Assembly (NCBI GenBank): GCA_017623335.1
Contig: JAGAPI010000121.1
Span: 1-15,111, forward strand
Source: Prevotella sp.
GTDB lineage: Bacteria; Bacteroidota; Bacteroidia; Bacteroidales; Bacteroidaceae
Reading direction: 5' to 3'
DNA length: 15,111 bases
The notes beneath the pieces were generated by a model that saw nothing but the letters and a program-made list of their open reading frames with translations, did not search any database and was not told the origin of the DNA. Positions 7,752 to 15,111 of this stretch are shown in pieces. A program made the position numbers and the translations under genes. Numbering within the stretch: the stretch's first letter is position 1; each line of letters begins with the position of its first letter.

Positions 7752-9554
7752 ATGCAAGACATTAGAAACATTGCCATCATAGCCCACGTTGACCATGGCA
7801 AGACCACACTTGTGGACAAGATGATGCTCGCCGGAAATCTTTTCAGAGAAGGAAAGGACATGAGCGACCAAGTATTGGACAACAATGACCTGGAACGTGA
7901 GCGAGGAATAACCATCCTCTCAAAGAATGTTTCCATCAACTGGAAAGGAACAAAGATAAACATCATAGACACTCCGGGGCACTCCGATTTCGGCGGCGAG
8001 GTGGAGCGCGTGCTCAACATGGCAGACGGCTGTCTGCTACTGGTGGACGCCTTCGAGGGACCGATGCCCCAGACACGCTTCGTGCTGCAGAAAGCATTGC
8101 AGATAGGACTCAAGCCAATCGTGGTGGTGAACAAGGTGGACAAGCCAAACTGCCGCCCCGAAGAGGTTTACGAGATGGTGTTCGACCTCATGTTCTCGCT
8201 CAACGCCACCGAGGACCAGCTCGACTTCCCAGTGGTATACGGTTCGGCAAAGAACGGCTGGATGAGTGAGGACTACAATAAGCCAACCGACAACATACAC
8301 TATCTGCTCGACAAGATTGTGGAGGTGATACCAGCGCCGAAGCACATCGAAGGCACACCGCAGATGCTCATCACCAGCCTCGACTATTCAAGCTACACGG
8401 GCCGCATCGCCGTGGGCCGCGTTCATCGCGGAGTACTGAAGGAGGGCATGAACGTGAGCATTAGCCACCGCGACGGCAAACTGGAGAAGACACGCATAAA
8501 GGAGATTCACACCTTTGAGGGAATGACCCATGTGAAGACCGACGAGGTGGAGAGCGGCGACATCTGCGCCATCATCGGTCTGGAGCGCTTCGAGATTGGC
8601 GACACCATCTGCGACTTTGAAAATCCAGAGCCGCTGCCGCCGATAGCCATCGACGAGCCTACAATGTCGATGCTATTCACCATCAACGATTCGCCGTTCT
8701 TTGGCCGTGAGGGAAAATACGTCACCTCGCGCCACATCAACGACCGACTGGAAAAGGAGCTGGAGAAAAACCTCGCACTACGCATACGCCCCTTTGAGGA
8801 CAGCACCGACAAGTGGGTGGTGAGCGGACGAGGAGTGCTTCACCTCTCGGTGCTCATCGAGACCATGCGCCGCGAGGGCTACGAGCTGCAGGTGGGTCAG
8901 CCACAGGTGATATACAAGGAGATAGACGGCGTGAAGTGTGAGCCTATCGAGGAAATGACCATCAACGTGCCCGAGGAGTTTGCATCAAAGATGATTGACA
9001 TGGTGACCCGACGCAAGGGCGACATGACATCGATGGAGAGCCAGGGCGACCGTGTGAACATAGAGTTTGAGATACCTTCGCGAGGCATCATCGGTCTGCG
9101 CACCAACGTGCTCACCGCCAGTCAGGGCGAGGCTATCATGGCTCACCGTTTCAAGGAGTATCAGCCATACAAGGGCGACATTGCACGCCGCACACAAGGC
9201 TCGATGATTGCACTGGAGAACGGTACGGCATACGCCTACTCCATAGACAAACTGCAGGACCGCGGCAAGTTCTTCATAGACCCGGGTGAGGAAGTTTATA
9301 TGGGCGAGGTTGTGGGCGAGCATGTTCACGACAACGACTTGGTGATAAACGTTGCCAAGGCAAAGCAGCTCACCAACACCCGTGCCAGCGGCTCCGACGA
9401 CAAGGCAAGGATTATTCCGCGCACCATCCTGTCGCTCGAAGAGGCTCTTGAATACATCAAGGAGGATGAGCTGGTGGAGGTCACACCCAAGTCGATGAGA
9501 ATGAGAAAGGTGATTCTCGACCACAACGAACGAAAAAAGAGTCAGAAACAGTAA
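7752..9554 (+). CDS. typA: Translational GTPase TypA/BipA
   Basis: Ribosome-binding GTPase of the EF-G/LepA superfamily that helps 50S subunit assembly and growth under stress in other bacteria. The 600-residue protein has the full G-domain set: AHVDHGKT (11-18), RGIT (51-54), DTPGH (73-77), NKVD (127-130) and GSAK (164-167). EF-Tu-like domain II and EF-G-like domains III and V follow, then the TypA-specific C-terminal region (about 485-600). Length is normal. The start ATG follows AAGGTAAGAAG, a rare purine-rich site in this window. Its TAA stop shares one base with the next ATG (TAATG), which suggests translational coupling. Transcription should come from the promoter at 7646-7677. Confidence 0.97.
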   Translation: MQDIRNIAIIAHVDHGKTTLVDKMMLAGNLFREGKDMSDQVLDNNDLERERGITILSKNVSINWKGTKINIIDTPGHSDFGGEVERVLNMADGCLLLVDAFEGPMPQTRFVLQKALQIGLKPIVVVNKVDKPNCRPEEVYEMVFDLMFSLNATEDQLDFPVVYGSAKNGWMSEDYNKPTDNIHYLLDKIVEVIPAPKHIEGTPQMLITSLDYSSYTGRIAVGRVHRGVLKEGMNVSISHRDGKLEKTRIKEIHTFEGMTHVKTDEVESGDICAIIGLERFEIGDTICDFENPEPLPPIAIDEPTMSMLFTINDSPFFGREGKYVTSRHINDRLEKELEKNLALRIRPFEDSTDKWVVSGRGVLHLSVLIETMRREGYELQVGQPQVIYKEIDGVKCEPIEEMTINVPEEFASKMIDMVTRRKGDMTSMESQGDRVNIEFEIPSRGIIGLRTNVLTASQGEAIMAHRFKEYQPYKGDIARRTQGSMIALENGTAYAYSIDKLQDRGKFFIDPGEEVYMGEVVGEHVHDNDLVINVAKAKQLTNTRASGSDDKARIIPRTILSLEEALEYIKEDELVEVTPKSMRMRKVILDHNERKKSQKQ

Positions 9555-10183
9555 TGATGGAGATGATTTCAGTACAGCAGGTGATTGAGTTCCTGGGAAC
9601 TTTCGCCTTTGCCATCTCAGGGCTGCGCCACGCGGCTGCCAAGCGTTTCGACTGGTTTGGCGGTTACGTGTGCGGCGTGGCTGTGGCTATCGGCGGCGGA
9701 ACCATCCGCGACCTCATGCTCGGCACCACTCCATTCTGGATGACTAATCCATTCTATCTTATATGTACGACAATGGCGCTCGCCTTTGTCGTACTTTTCT
9801 CAAAACACATGAAGCGTCTCGACAACGCATGGTTCGTGTTCGACACCTTGGGACTGGCGCTCTTCACAATTGCCGGACTGCAAAAGAGTCTCGACTTCGG
9901 GCAACCGTTTTGGGTGGCAATAATTATGGGCTGCATCACCGGAGCCGCGGGAGGAGTAATCCGCGACATTCTGCTCAACAACGAGCCGGTGATATTCCGC
10001 CACGACATCTACGCCATGGCAAGCATAATGGGCGGACTGGTGTACTGGCTGCTGATAAACATACACACGGGCTACCAGATTCCGGTAATAGTGAGCTTCA
10101 TCACCACCTGCGCAATCAGGTTTGTGTCGGTGAGATACCATTTGCAGCTGCCGTTGCTGAAAGAGATAAAAAATGAAGAGTGA
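9554..10183 (+). CDS. TRIC-family membrane protein (UPF0126, YadS/YicG-like)
   Basis: Small integral inner-membrane protein of the prokaryotic TRIC group, whose studied members form trimeric cation or potassium channels; some relatives are implicated in glycine uptake. The 209 residues hold about seven hydrophobic helices in two similar halves, each marked by a glycine-rich motif: GGGTIRD (47-53) and GGVIRD (133-138). Length is typical. The ATG at 9554 overlaps the typA stop; a second ATG at 9557 is also possible. The udk gene follows after 15 nt. No link between this protein and its neighbours' pathways is known to me, so its presence may simply reflect operon packing. The family call is firm, the transported ion is unknown. 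Confidence 0.9.
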   Translation: MMEMISVQQVIEFLGTFAFAISGLRHAAAKRFDWFGGYVCGVAVAIGGGTIRDLMLGTTPFWMTNPFYLICTTMALAFVVLFSKHMKRLDNAWFVFDTLGLALFTIAGLQKSLDFGQPFWVAIIMGCITGAAGGVIRDILLNNEPVIFRHDIYAMASIMGGLVYWLLINIHTGYQIPVIVSFITTCAIRFVSVRYHLQLPLLKEIKNEE

Positions 10184-10198
10184 AAAAACAAAACGAAT

Positions 10199-10837
10199 AT
10201 GACAATCATAGGTATAGCTGGTGGTACTGGCTCAGGCAAGACCACCGTGGTGAGAAAAATAATCGAGGCACTGCCCGACGGATACGTCACACTGGTGCCG
10301 CTCGATTCGTACTATAACGACACGACGGGAATGACCGACGAGGAGCGTAAGGCAATAAACTTTGACCACCCCGACGCCTTCGACTGGCGCCTGCTCACCG
10401 ACCACGTGAAGAGGCTCAGGGCTGGAGAGGCGGTGGAGCAGCCCACATATTCGTACATCATCAGCAACCGTCTGCCCGAAACCATCCATGTGGAGCCAAG
10501 ACCTGTGATTATCATCGAGGGAATAATGACGCTCATCAACAAGAAGCTGCGCGATATGATGGACCTGAAGATTTATGTGGATACCGATGACGACGAGCGA
10601 CTGATAAGAAACATACAGCGCGACTGCATAGAGCGCAACCGCACCGTGGACATGGTGATAAAGCGCTATCAGGACGTACTCAAGCCCATGCACGAGCAGT
10701 TTATTGAGCCTACGAAGAAGTACGCCGACATAATCATACCTCTGGGTGGCGAGAACAACAAGGGTATTGAAATCCTGAAACTCTACATTGAGGGACTTGT
10801 GAGGAATAGCAAGGGAGAAAAGGAGGCAAAGCAATGA
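10199..10837 (+). CDS. udk: Uridine/cytidine kinase
   Basis: Cytoplasmic salvage enzyme that phosphorylates uridine or cytidine to UMP or CMP with ATP or GTP. The 212-residue protein begins with a P-loop, GGTGSGKTT (residues 8-16). LDSYYND and [10 protein letters not shown] are typical nucleoside-binding segments, and [11 protein letters not shown] and [12 protein letters not shown] (lid region) also fit the family. Length agrees with bacterial Udk. The gene starts 15 nt after the TRIC-like gene and its stop overlaps the thyA start by four bases (ATGA), so the two are probably translationally coupled. UMP made here feeds the pool from which dUMP for ThyA is drawn. Confidence 0.95.
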   Translation: MTIIGIAGGTGSGKTTVVRKIIEALPDGYVTLVPLDSYYNDTTGMTDEERKAINFDHPDAFDWRLLTDHVKRLRAGEAVEQPTYSYIISNRLPETIHVEPRPVIIIEGIMTLINKKLRDMMDLKIYVDTDDDERLIRNIQRDCIERNRTVDMVIKRYQDVLKPMHEQFIEPTKKYADIIIPLGGENNKGIEILKLYIEGLVRNSKGEKEAKQ

Positions 10838-11628
10838 AACAGTATCTTGACCTGCTGGACAGAATCCTGACCGAAGGGACTGTGAAGACCGACCGCACGG
10901 GAACGGGCACCAAAAGCGTGTTTGGGCATCAGATGCGATTTAATCTTGACGACGGATTTCCTGTGCTGACAACAAAGAAGCTCCACCTGAAGTCCATCAT
11001 CCACGAACTGCTGTGGTTTCTAAAGGGCGACACCAACGTGAAATATCTTCAGGACAACGGGGTGAGGATATGGAATGAATGGGCCGACGAAAACGGAGAA
11101 CTGGGACCAGTCTACGGTCACCAGTGGCGGTCGTGGCCCGACTACAGCGGCGGCACCATCGACCAGATTAAAAATGTGGTGGAGATGATTAAGCACTCGC
11201 CCGACTCGCGCCGCATGATTGTGAGTGCATGGAACGTGGCGGAAGTGGAGAAGATGGCACTGCCCCCGTGCCACACGCTCTTCCAGTTCTACGTGGCTGA
11301 CGGACGTCTCAGCCTGCAGCTCTACCAGCGCAGCGCCGACACCTTCCTCGGTGTACCGTTCAACATTGCCAGCTACGCCCTGCTGCTGCAGATGATGGCG
11401 CAGGTTTGCAATCTGAAAGCCGGCGACTTTGTACACACCACGGGCGACACTCATCTGTATCTCAACCACATTGAGCAGGCAAAGCTGCAACTCACCCGCA
11501 CTCCGCGGCCGCTGCCCGTGATGAAAATCAATCCCGACGTGAAGGATATCTTCTCATTTAAGTACGAAGATTTTGAGCTGGTGGGCTACGACCCGCTGCC
11601 GCACATAAAGGCTGAGGTATCTGTGTAA
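10834..11628 (+). CDS. thyA: Thymidylate synthase
   Basis: Converts dUMP and 5,10-methylenetetrahydrofolate to dTMP and dihydrofolate in the cytoplasm. The 264 residues match the length of the Escherichia coli enzyme. The nucleophile Cys146 sits in [12 protein letters not shown], phosphate-binding arginines are in RTGTGT (21-26) and [11 protein letters not shown], and the dUMP/folate loop is in [19 protein letters not shown]. The start lies inside the end of udk (ATGA overlap). The folA gene follows 105 nt later and encodes the enzyme that recycles the dihydrofolate produced here. This is the classic folate-dependent ThyA, not the flavin-dependent ThyX. Confidence 0.98.
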   Translation: MKQYLDLLDRILTEGTVKTDRTGTGTKSVFGHQMRFNLDDGFPVLTTKKLHLKSIIHELLWFLKGDTNVKYLQDNGVRIWNEWADENGELGPVYGHQWRSWPDYSGGTIDQIKNVVEMIKHSPDSRRMIVSAWNVAEVEKMALPPCHTLFQFYVADGRLSLQLYQRSADTFLGVPFNIASYALLLQMMAQVCNLKAGDFVHTTGDTHLYLNHIEQAKLQLTRTPRPLPVMKINPDVKDIFSFKYEDFELVGYDPLPHIKAEVSV

Positions 11629-11725
11629 TGCATAATGCATAATTCATAATTGGCGTTCGCCGAGAATTATGCAGAAAAGAGCCGCCTCAAAAACTATGAA
11701 TTATGAATTAAGAATTATGAATTAT
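11629..11725. repeat. Palindromic AATTATGAATT-type repeats between thyA and folA
   Basis: The gap begins at the thyA stop with TGCATAA repeats and holds a hairpin with CATAATT (11645-11651), GGCG-tt-CGCC (11652-11661), a GAG bulge and AATTATG (11665-11671). A 13-bp perfect inverted pair also occurs: 11639-11651 and 11713-11725 (AATTATGAATTAT), with a near copy at 11699-11710. The element spans almost the whole gap and ends eight bases before the folA ATG. It looks like a mobile or dispersed palindromic unit inserted into an otherwise compact operon, and the structure could affect folA expression. Confidence 0.65.
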
Positions 11726-11733
11726 TATAAAGG

Positions 11734-12213
11734 ATGACAATAACAATTATCGCCGCCGTGGCGCGCAACCGCGCCATCGGCTTTGAGAACAAACTGATAT
11801 ATTGGCTGCCCAACGACTTAAAGCGCTTCAAGCAGCTCACCACCGGCAACACCATTATCATGGGGCGCAACACTTTTCTGTCGCTGCCCAAGGGCGCGCT
11901 GCCCAACCGCCGCAACATTGTGCTCAGCACCACTGTAAGCACTATTGAAGGATGCGACGTGTACCGCTCGCTCTATGAGGCTCTGCAGCACTGCAATGCC
12001 GACGACCATATATATATAATAGGTGGAGCAAGTGTATACAGCGAGGCTATTAGCCGTGCCGACCGCCTGTGTCTCACAGAGGTCGACGACACTCCGGCGC
12101 AGGCAGACACCTTCTTCCCCGACTATAGCGGCTGGAAAGAGGACAAAAGAGAAGACCACGAAACTGATGACCGACACGCCTTCCGCTACAGTTTCGTGGA
12201 TTATGTGAAATAA
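11734..12213 (+). CDS. folA: Dihydrofolate reductase
   Basis: NADPH-dependent reduction of dihydrofolate to tetrahydrofolate, closing the cycle opened by ThyA. The 159 residues match the E. coli length. Visible hallmarks are the N-terminal strand ITIIAAVARNRAIG with the Met20-loop region, the active-site acid Asp28 in WLPNDLKRF, the cofactor-binding IIMGRNTF, and IYIIGGASVYSEA near residue 93. The sequence looks chromosomal and complete, with no sign of being a mobile trimethoprim-resistance cassette. A purine-rich AAAGG directly abuts the ATG, too close for normal Shine-Dalgarno use. Expression probably comes by read-through from the typA promoter across the palindromic gap. Confidence 0.96.
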   Translation: MTITIIAAVARNRAIGFENKLIYWLPNDLKRFKQLTTGNTIIMGRNTFLSLPKGALPNRRNIVLSTTVSTIEGCDVYRSLYEALQHCNADDHIYIIGGASVYSEAISRADRLCLTEVDDTPAQADTFFPDYSGWKEDKREDHETDDRHAFRYSFVDYVK

Positions 12214-12271
12214 TCATTTTTGCATAAGTTTTGGCAAAGTGCCATTACATTTTTTTATTAATTTCATTTTT

Positions 12272-14359
12272 ATGTACAACAACACAGAATTGAGGCGCAA
12301 GAGCGAGCCCATAGTGTTCCATCGTTTCGGACACAAGGGCTATTCGCTGTTTGCGGTTCTCGGCCGTGAGCTTCTCATCGGAGTATTGAGCGTAGCCACT
12401 TTGAGCCACGCCAAGGCAGACGGCGTGGGCGTGTTGCCCGTGACCGACAACGACGGAGTGACCAAGACCGACCGCGAGCTTACACTCGACGAGGTGAGCA
12501 TCACCGGTTCGAGAGCGCCAATGGCAAGCCAACAGGCTGCCCGTATTGTAACTGTGCTGGTGCGCGAGGACATTCAGCGTGCGCCGGTGCAAAGTATCAA
12601 CGACCTGCTGAAGTATGCCGTGGGCATCGATGTGCGTCAGCGCGGACCACTTGGGGCGCAGACCGACATCAATCTCCGGGGAGGCAACTACGAGCAGGTA
12701 GCCATTTTCCTTAACGGCATCAACATCTGCGACCCGCAGACGGGGCACAACGCCCTCGACATTCCTGCCGACCTTAGCGAGGTGGAGCGAATCGAGGTGC
12801 TTGAAGGTCCGGCAGGCAGGGTGTTCGGCACGTCGTCGATGCTGGGTGCCGTCAACATTGTGACGCGCCCTGCGGAGCAGTCGTCGGTCACTGCCCACGT
12901 AGATGGCGGAAGCTATGGCTACTTTGGCGGCGGAGCACGCGTAAACCTGCGGCAGGGAGAGTGGAACAACCAGGTGAGCGGCGGCTACACGCGCGGCGAC
13001 GGCTTCAGCCGCAACAAGGCAGGCAGGCTCAATGCCGACTTCAGCGGCGGCAAGGCATTCTATCAGGGTACCTACCGCGGCGAGAACATTGCCGTGAGGT
13101 GGCACGCCGGACTGTCGAGCCGCAACTATGGCGCCAACACTTTCTACGGACTTGGCTCCGACGACCAGTTTGAGCACACCTTCAAAAGCTACACCGCCAT
13201 TCAGGCAGAGACGCTGTGCGGCAGGCTGCACTTCAAGCCCTCGGTGTACTGGAACCACAGCAAGGACCGTTTTGAGTACTTCCGCGGCAGGGGCAGCGAT
13301 GATGTCTCGAAATTCAACTATCACCGTCAGAACATCTTCGGCGTAAACCTCAACTCTTATTTCGACTGGGCGGCAGGACGCACGGCATTTGGTGCAGAGA
13401 TAAGAAACGAGGACATTGTGAGCGGCAATCTCGGCGAACCGCTCGGCAAGCCGCAGCACATCAGCGGCACCAACCGCGATTACACTCTGGGATTGAACCG
13501 CACCAACGTGAGCTTCATGTTGGAGCACAACATTATCTTGAAGCGTTTCACCCTTTCCGCAGGTCTCATGGCGATAAAGAACTCGTGGAATCAGGAGCCA
13601 CTGAAAATCTATCCCGGAGTGGATGCCAGCTTGGAGGTGGCAGACGGCATGCGTATCTACGCTTCCTACAACACTTCGCTCAGAATGCCGTCGGTCACTG
13701 AGCTTTACCTCACCAAGGACGGTCACAAGGCAGACAAATACCTGAAGCCCGAGGAGCTGTCGTCGGTTGAAGGTGGCGTAAAGTACAACCGTGGCGGAGT
13801 GAATGCCAAGGCGAACGTCTACTACAACCACATTACCAACCTCATCGACTGGATACGCCGCATTGCCGGCAATCCCGACGCACCCTACGAGAGCGTGAAC
13901 TTCTCTACGGTCAACGCCGTGGGATTCGAGGCTGAGGCTGCCGCCGACTTCCTACGTCTTGTGCCGTCGCAAAAGCTGCTTCGGCGCCTGTCACTGTCCT
14001 ACAGCTATCTGCATCAGGATGTGGAAAAGCCCGAGGAAGGTATCCAGAGTATGTTTACCCTCGAATATCTGCGCCATAAGCTGGTGGCAAGCGCGTCGCT
14101 CAACCTGTGCCGCAATCTTGGGCTCGACATCTACTACCGCTGGCAGGACCGCATGGGAACCTACACCGACATCAGTGGCGGCGTGAAGAACTATCGCCCC
14201 TACGGTGTCGTTGACGCCCGTCTGCAGTGGAACATGCCGCAGCTAAAGGCATACGTTGAGGTTAACAACCTATTCGACACCACTTATGTCGACCACGGCT
14301 ATGTACCGCAGCCCGGCGCGTGGTTCATGGCAGGGTGTGCCGTGAACATAAACTTATAG
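12272..14359 (+). CDS. BtuB-like TonB-dependent outer-membrane receptor
   Basis: Outer-membrane barrel that would import a scarce ligand, such as a corrinoid, iron chelate or other small molecule, using TonB. From the ATG at 12272 it has 695 residues. An upstream in-frame GTG at 12239 would add 11 residues but has poor context. A long charged N-terminus precedes a hydrophobic signal segment (about 33-45, ending SHAKA), then a TonB-box-like TLDEVSITG (71-79), a plug (about 85-199: INDLLKYAVGIDVRQRG, NGINICDPQTGHNALDIP, VERIEVLEGPAGRVFG) and a 22-strand-type barrel. It lacks the STN and CarboxypepD domains of the SusC-like gene at the left edge, so it is a pure transporter. It starts 58 nt after folA. 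I see no cobalamin riboswitch in that gap, so B12 as substrate is unproven. The C-terminus (AGCAVNINL) does not end in the usual aromatic residue. Confidence 0.9.
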   Translation: MYNNTELRRKSEPIVFHRFGHKGYSLFAVLGRELLIGVLSVATLSHAKADGVGVLPVTDNDGVTKTDRELTLDEVSITGSRAPMASQQAARIVTVLVREDIQRAPVQSINDLLKYAVGIDVRQRGPLGAQTDINLRGGNYEQVAIFLNGINICDPQTGHNALDIPADLSEVERIEVLEGPAGRVFGTSSMLGAVNIVTRPAEQSSVTAHVDGGSYGYFGGGARVNLRQGEWNNQVSGGYTRGDGFSRNKAGRLNADFSGGKAFYQGTYRGENIAVRWHAGLSSRNYGANTFYGLGSDDQFEHTFKSYTAIQAETLCGRLHFKPSVYWNHSKDRFEYFRGRGSDDVSKFNYHRQNIFGVNLNSYFDWAAGRTAFGAEIRNEDIVSGNLGEPLGKPQHISGTNRDYTLGLNRTNVSFMLEHNIILKRFTLSAGLMAIKNSWNQEPLKIYPGVDASLEVADGMRIYASYNTSLRMPSVTELYLTKDGHKADKYLKPEELSSVEGGVKYNRGGVNAKANVYYNHITNLIDWIRRIAGNPDAPYESVNFSTVNAVGFEAEAAADFLRLVPSQKLLRRLSLSYSYLHQDVEKPEEGIQSMFTLEYLRHKLVASASLNLCRNLGLDIYYRWQDRMGTYTDISGGVKNYRPYGVVDARLQWNMPQLKAYVEVNNLFDTTYVDHGYVPQPGAWFMAGCAVNINL

Positions 14360-14384
14360 AAAAATATTTTCTCCCGAACGTTTA

Positions 14385-14414
14385 AGAATTTTGTAGCGCT
14401 ACAGAAAAAATTCT
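14385..14414 (+). terminator. Long bulged hairpin after the BtuB-like receptor
   Basis: A 12-bp perfect palindrome, TGTAGCGCTACA (14392-14403), is extended by AGAATTT (14385-14391) pairing with AAATTCT (14408-14414) around a four-base bulge. It lies 26 nt after the receptor stop. The descending arm is A-rich rather than followed by a clean U-run, so termination is plausible but not certain; a regulator-binding site is the alternative. Confidence 0.45.
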
Positions 14415-14451
14415 CTAGGTCTAGAAAATAATTTCTCTAGGTCTAGAAAAT
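14411..14451. repeat. Two 19-bp palindromic direct repeats, 22-bp period
   Basis: TTCTCTAGGTCTAGAAAAT occurs exactly at 14411-14429 and again at 14433-14451. Each copy is an imperfect palindrome: TTCTCTAG, GT, CTAGAAAA. Two identical palindromic sites spaced by about two helical turns look like tandem operator sites, though no nearby regulator gene is present. The first copy overlaps the right arm of the preceding hairpin. Confidence 0.6.
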
Positions 14452-14542
14452 TTTAAATCTTGCCCTGCAGAAAATTTTTCTTCGGGAATATCGGTTGGCA
14501 AAACGGCAAAAACAGCTTCAAAGCCGCTTATAAACTTTAGAT

Positions 14543-14627
14543 AAGTTACTCTCGCTCGACAAAGCAAAATTAAAAAAAATTAAAAATTTTCTTTTTCTTT
14601 TGCTTTGTCCTCGCTTATTCGTAACTT
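14543..14627. promoter_or_regulatory. Mirror-image inverted repeat upstream of the last gene
   Basis: GACAAAGCAAAA (14558-14569) is perfectly inverted as TTTTGCTTTGTC (14598-14609). Further out AAGTTAC (14543-14549) mirrors GTAACTT (14621-14627), with spacers of 8 and 11 nt. The 28-nt centre is pure A/T apart from two C. The right half carries the promoter for the last gene and the left half looks like a decayed promoter pointing the other way. The structure could be a regulatory fold or a recombination site; neither is shown. Confidence 0.55.
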
Positions 14628-14629
14628 TG
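14599..14629 (+). promoter_or_regulatory. Promoter of the rhamnosidase-like gene
   Basis: TTTG (14599-14602), a 19-bp spacer and TAACTTTG (14622-14629) match the Bacteroidetes -33/-7 consensus. Transcription near 14636 would leave a leader of about 143 nt before the ATG at 14779. That leader contains a CGCA/TGCG mini-hairpin and two similar AAAGATxGACAAA boxes (14677-14690, 14730-14743), but no recognised riboswitch. Confidence 0.72.
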
Positions 14630-14778
14630 TCAACAAATATTAAGGTACGAATCGCATGTTTTGCGGTCTTTATAGAAAAGATTGACAAATTGCATAAAGA
14701 AAAGGCAGGCAAATCACATAATTTTAAAGAAAGATAGACAAACTACTAAAAAACGGATTAAAACGAAACGAACAGAGT

Positions 14779-15111
14779 ATGAACAGAAGGATACAAATTC
14801 TTGCGCTGGCTGTGCTTATGGCAACAGGAGCGGCGCAGGCAGCAAAGAAGAAGACGGCAGTGCCGCCGGTGGCAGTGACTCACCTTACAACGGAGCGCAT
14901 GAACGCCCCCATGAGCATTGCCACAGCCACACCGCGGTTGGGCTGGAGAATCAGCTCAACGAAAAATGACGTGATGCAGACAGAGTATCACATCATAGTG
15001 GCATCGACAAAGGAAAAGGCAGAAAAATGCGAGGGCGACCTGTGGGACGCCACGGTGAAGAGCAGCCAGTCGCAATGGATAAGCTACGGCGGCAAGGCTG
15101 TGAGAAGCAAC
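14779..15111 (+). CDS. N-terminus of a secreted alpha-L-rhamnosidase-like protein (GH78), partial
   Basis: The first 111 codons of an exported protein, open to the right edge. A signal peptide covers about residues 1-22 (IQILALAVLMATGAAQA), followed by a lysine patch. The mature start resembles the N-terminal beta-sandwich of bacterial GH78 alpha-L-rhamnosidases: APMSIATATPRLGWRI, then DVMQTEYHIIVAS, GDLWDATVKSSQSQWISYGG. These enzymes release L-rhamnose from plant glycans such as rhamnogalacturonan, which fits a glycan-degrading Bacteroidales. The catalytic domain lies outside the window, so activity cannot be confirmed. It has its own promoter and a 143-nt leader. No SusC/SusD pair is adjacent on the visible side. 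Confidence 0.75.
   Translation, partial: MNRRIQILALAVLMATGAAQAAKKKTAVPPVAVTHLTTERMNAPMSIATATPRLGWRISSTKNDVMQTEYHIIVASTKEKAEKCEGDLWDATVKSSQSQWISYGGKAVRSN

Noticed and set aside
11734..12213. Acquired trimethoprim-resistance dihydrofolate reductase
   Set aside because: The gene sits beside thyA in a housekeeping run, has chromosomal FolA length and motifs, and no integron or transposon sequence flanks it.
12214..12271. Cobalamin riboswitch before the BtuB-like receptor
   Set aside because: The gap is only 58 nt and AT-rich with no B12-box-like sequence; a cobalamin riboswitch needs far more.
12245..13831. 528-codon open frame on the minus strand opposite the BtuB-like receptor
   Set aside because: The plus-strand receptor has recognisable plug and barrel motifs; the antisense frame has none and no promoter.
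14682..14969. Open frame overlapping the start of the rhamnosidase-like gene
   Set aside because: It is in a different frame from the clear signal peptide and GH78-like sequence starting at 14779, and its own product is low-complexity lysine/threonine-rich.

Overview
The window looks like a Bacteroidales chromosome, most likely Prevotella or a close relative. The grounds are the protein families (SusC-type TonB receptor with an STN domain, ECF sigma/FecR pair, DPP-IV peptidase, secreted GH78-like enzyme), the near absence of Shine-Dalgarno sequences, and four promoters matching the Bacteroidetes sigma-ABfr pattern (-33 TTTG, -7 TAnnTTTG). The genus is an inference; no rRNA or other marker is present.

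Layout. (1) 1-2918, minus strand: a SusC/RagA-type receptor with an N-terminal signalling (STN) domain. It runs off the left edge and is broken by a one-base frameshift in a run of eight G. (2) 3125-4794, plus strand, divergent: an ECF sigma factor and its FecR-type anti-sigma factor. With the receptor they form a complete cell-surface signalling set. (3) 4795-5255: a gene-free gap with an 18-bp palindrome, a 21-bp tandem repeat array and a nested set of inverted repeats built on CCATACACC. (4) 5256-7463, minus strand: a dipeptidyl peptidase IV with its full catalytic triad. (5) 7752-12213, plus strand: a tightly packed housekeeping run of typA, a TRIC/UPF0126 membrane protein, udk, thyA and folA. 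Gaps are overlaps or 15 nt, except a palindrome-rich 105-nt gap before folA. (6) 12272-14359: a BtuB-like TonB-dependent receptor close behind folA. (7) 14360-14778: a gene-free gap with a long hairpin, two 22-bp-spaced palindromic repeats and an inverted repeat that carries a promoter. (8) 14779 to the right edge: the start of a secreted protein resembling alpha-L-rhamnosidases.

How the parts fit. udk, thyA and folA form a pyrimidine/folate block: uridine salvage, dUMP to dTMP, and recycling of the dihydrofolate that ThyA makes. TypA (ribosome-associated GTPase) and the TRIC-like protein lead the same probable transcript. The STN receptor should sense its ligand, signal through FecR and release the sigma factor, which probably drives the receptor operon; with the frameshift as read, that receptor would be lost. 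DPP-IV and the rhamnosidase-like protein are exported degradative enzymes.

I see no phage, transposase, CRISPR array, tRNA or rRNA. The most unusual content is the G8 frameshift, the CCATACACC repeat complex and the mirror-image promoter region before the last gene.
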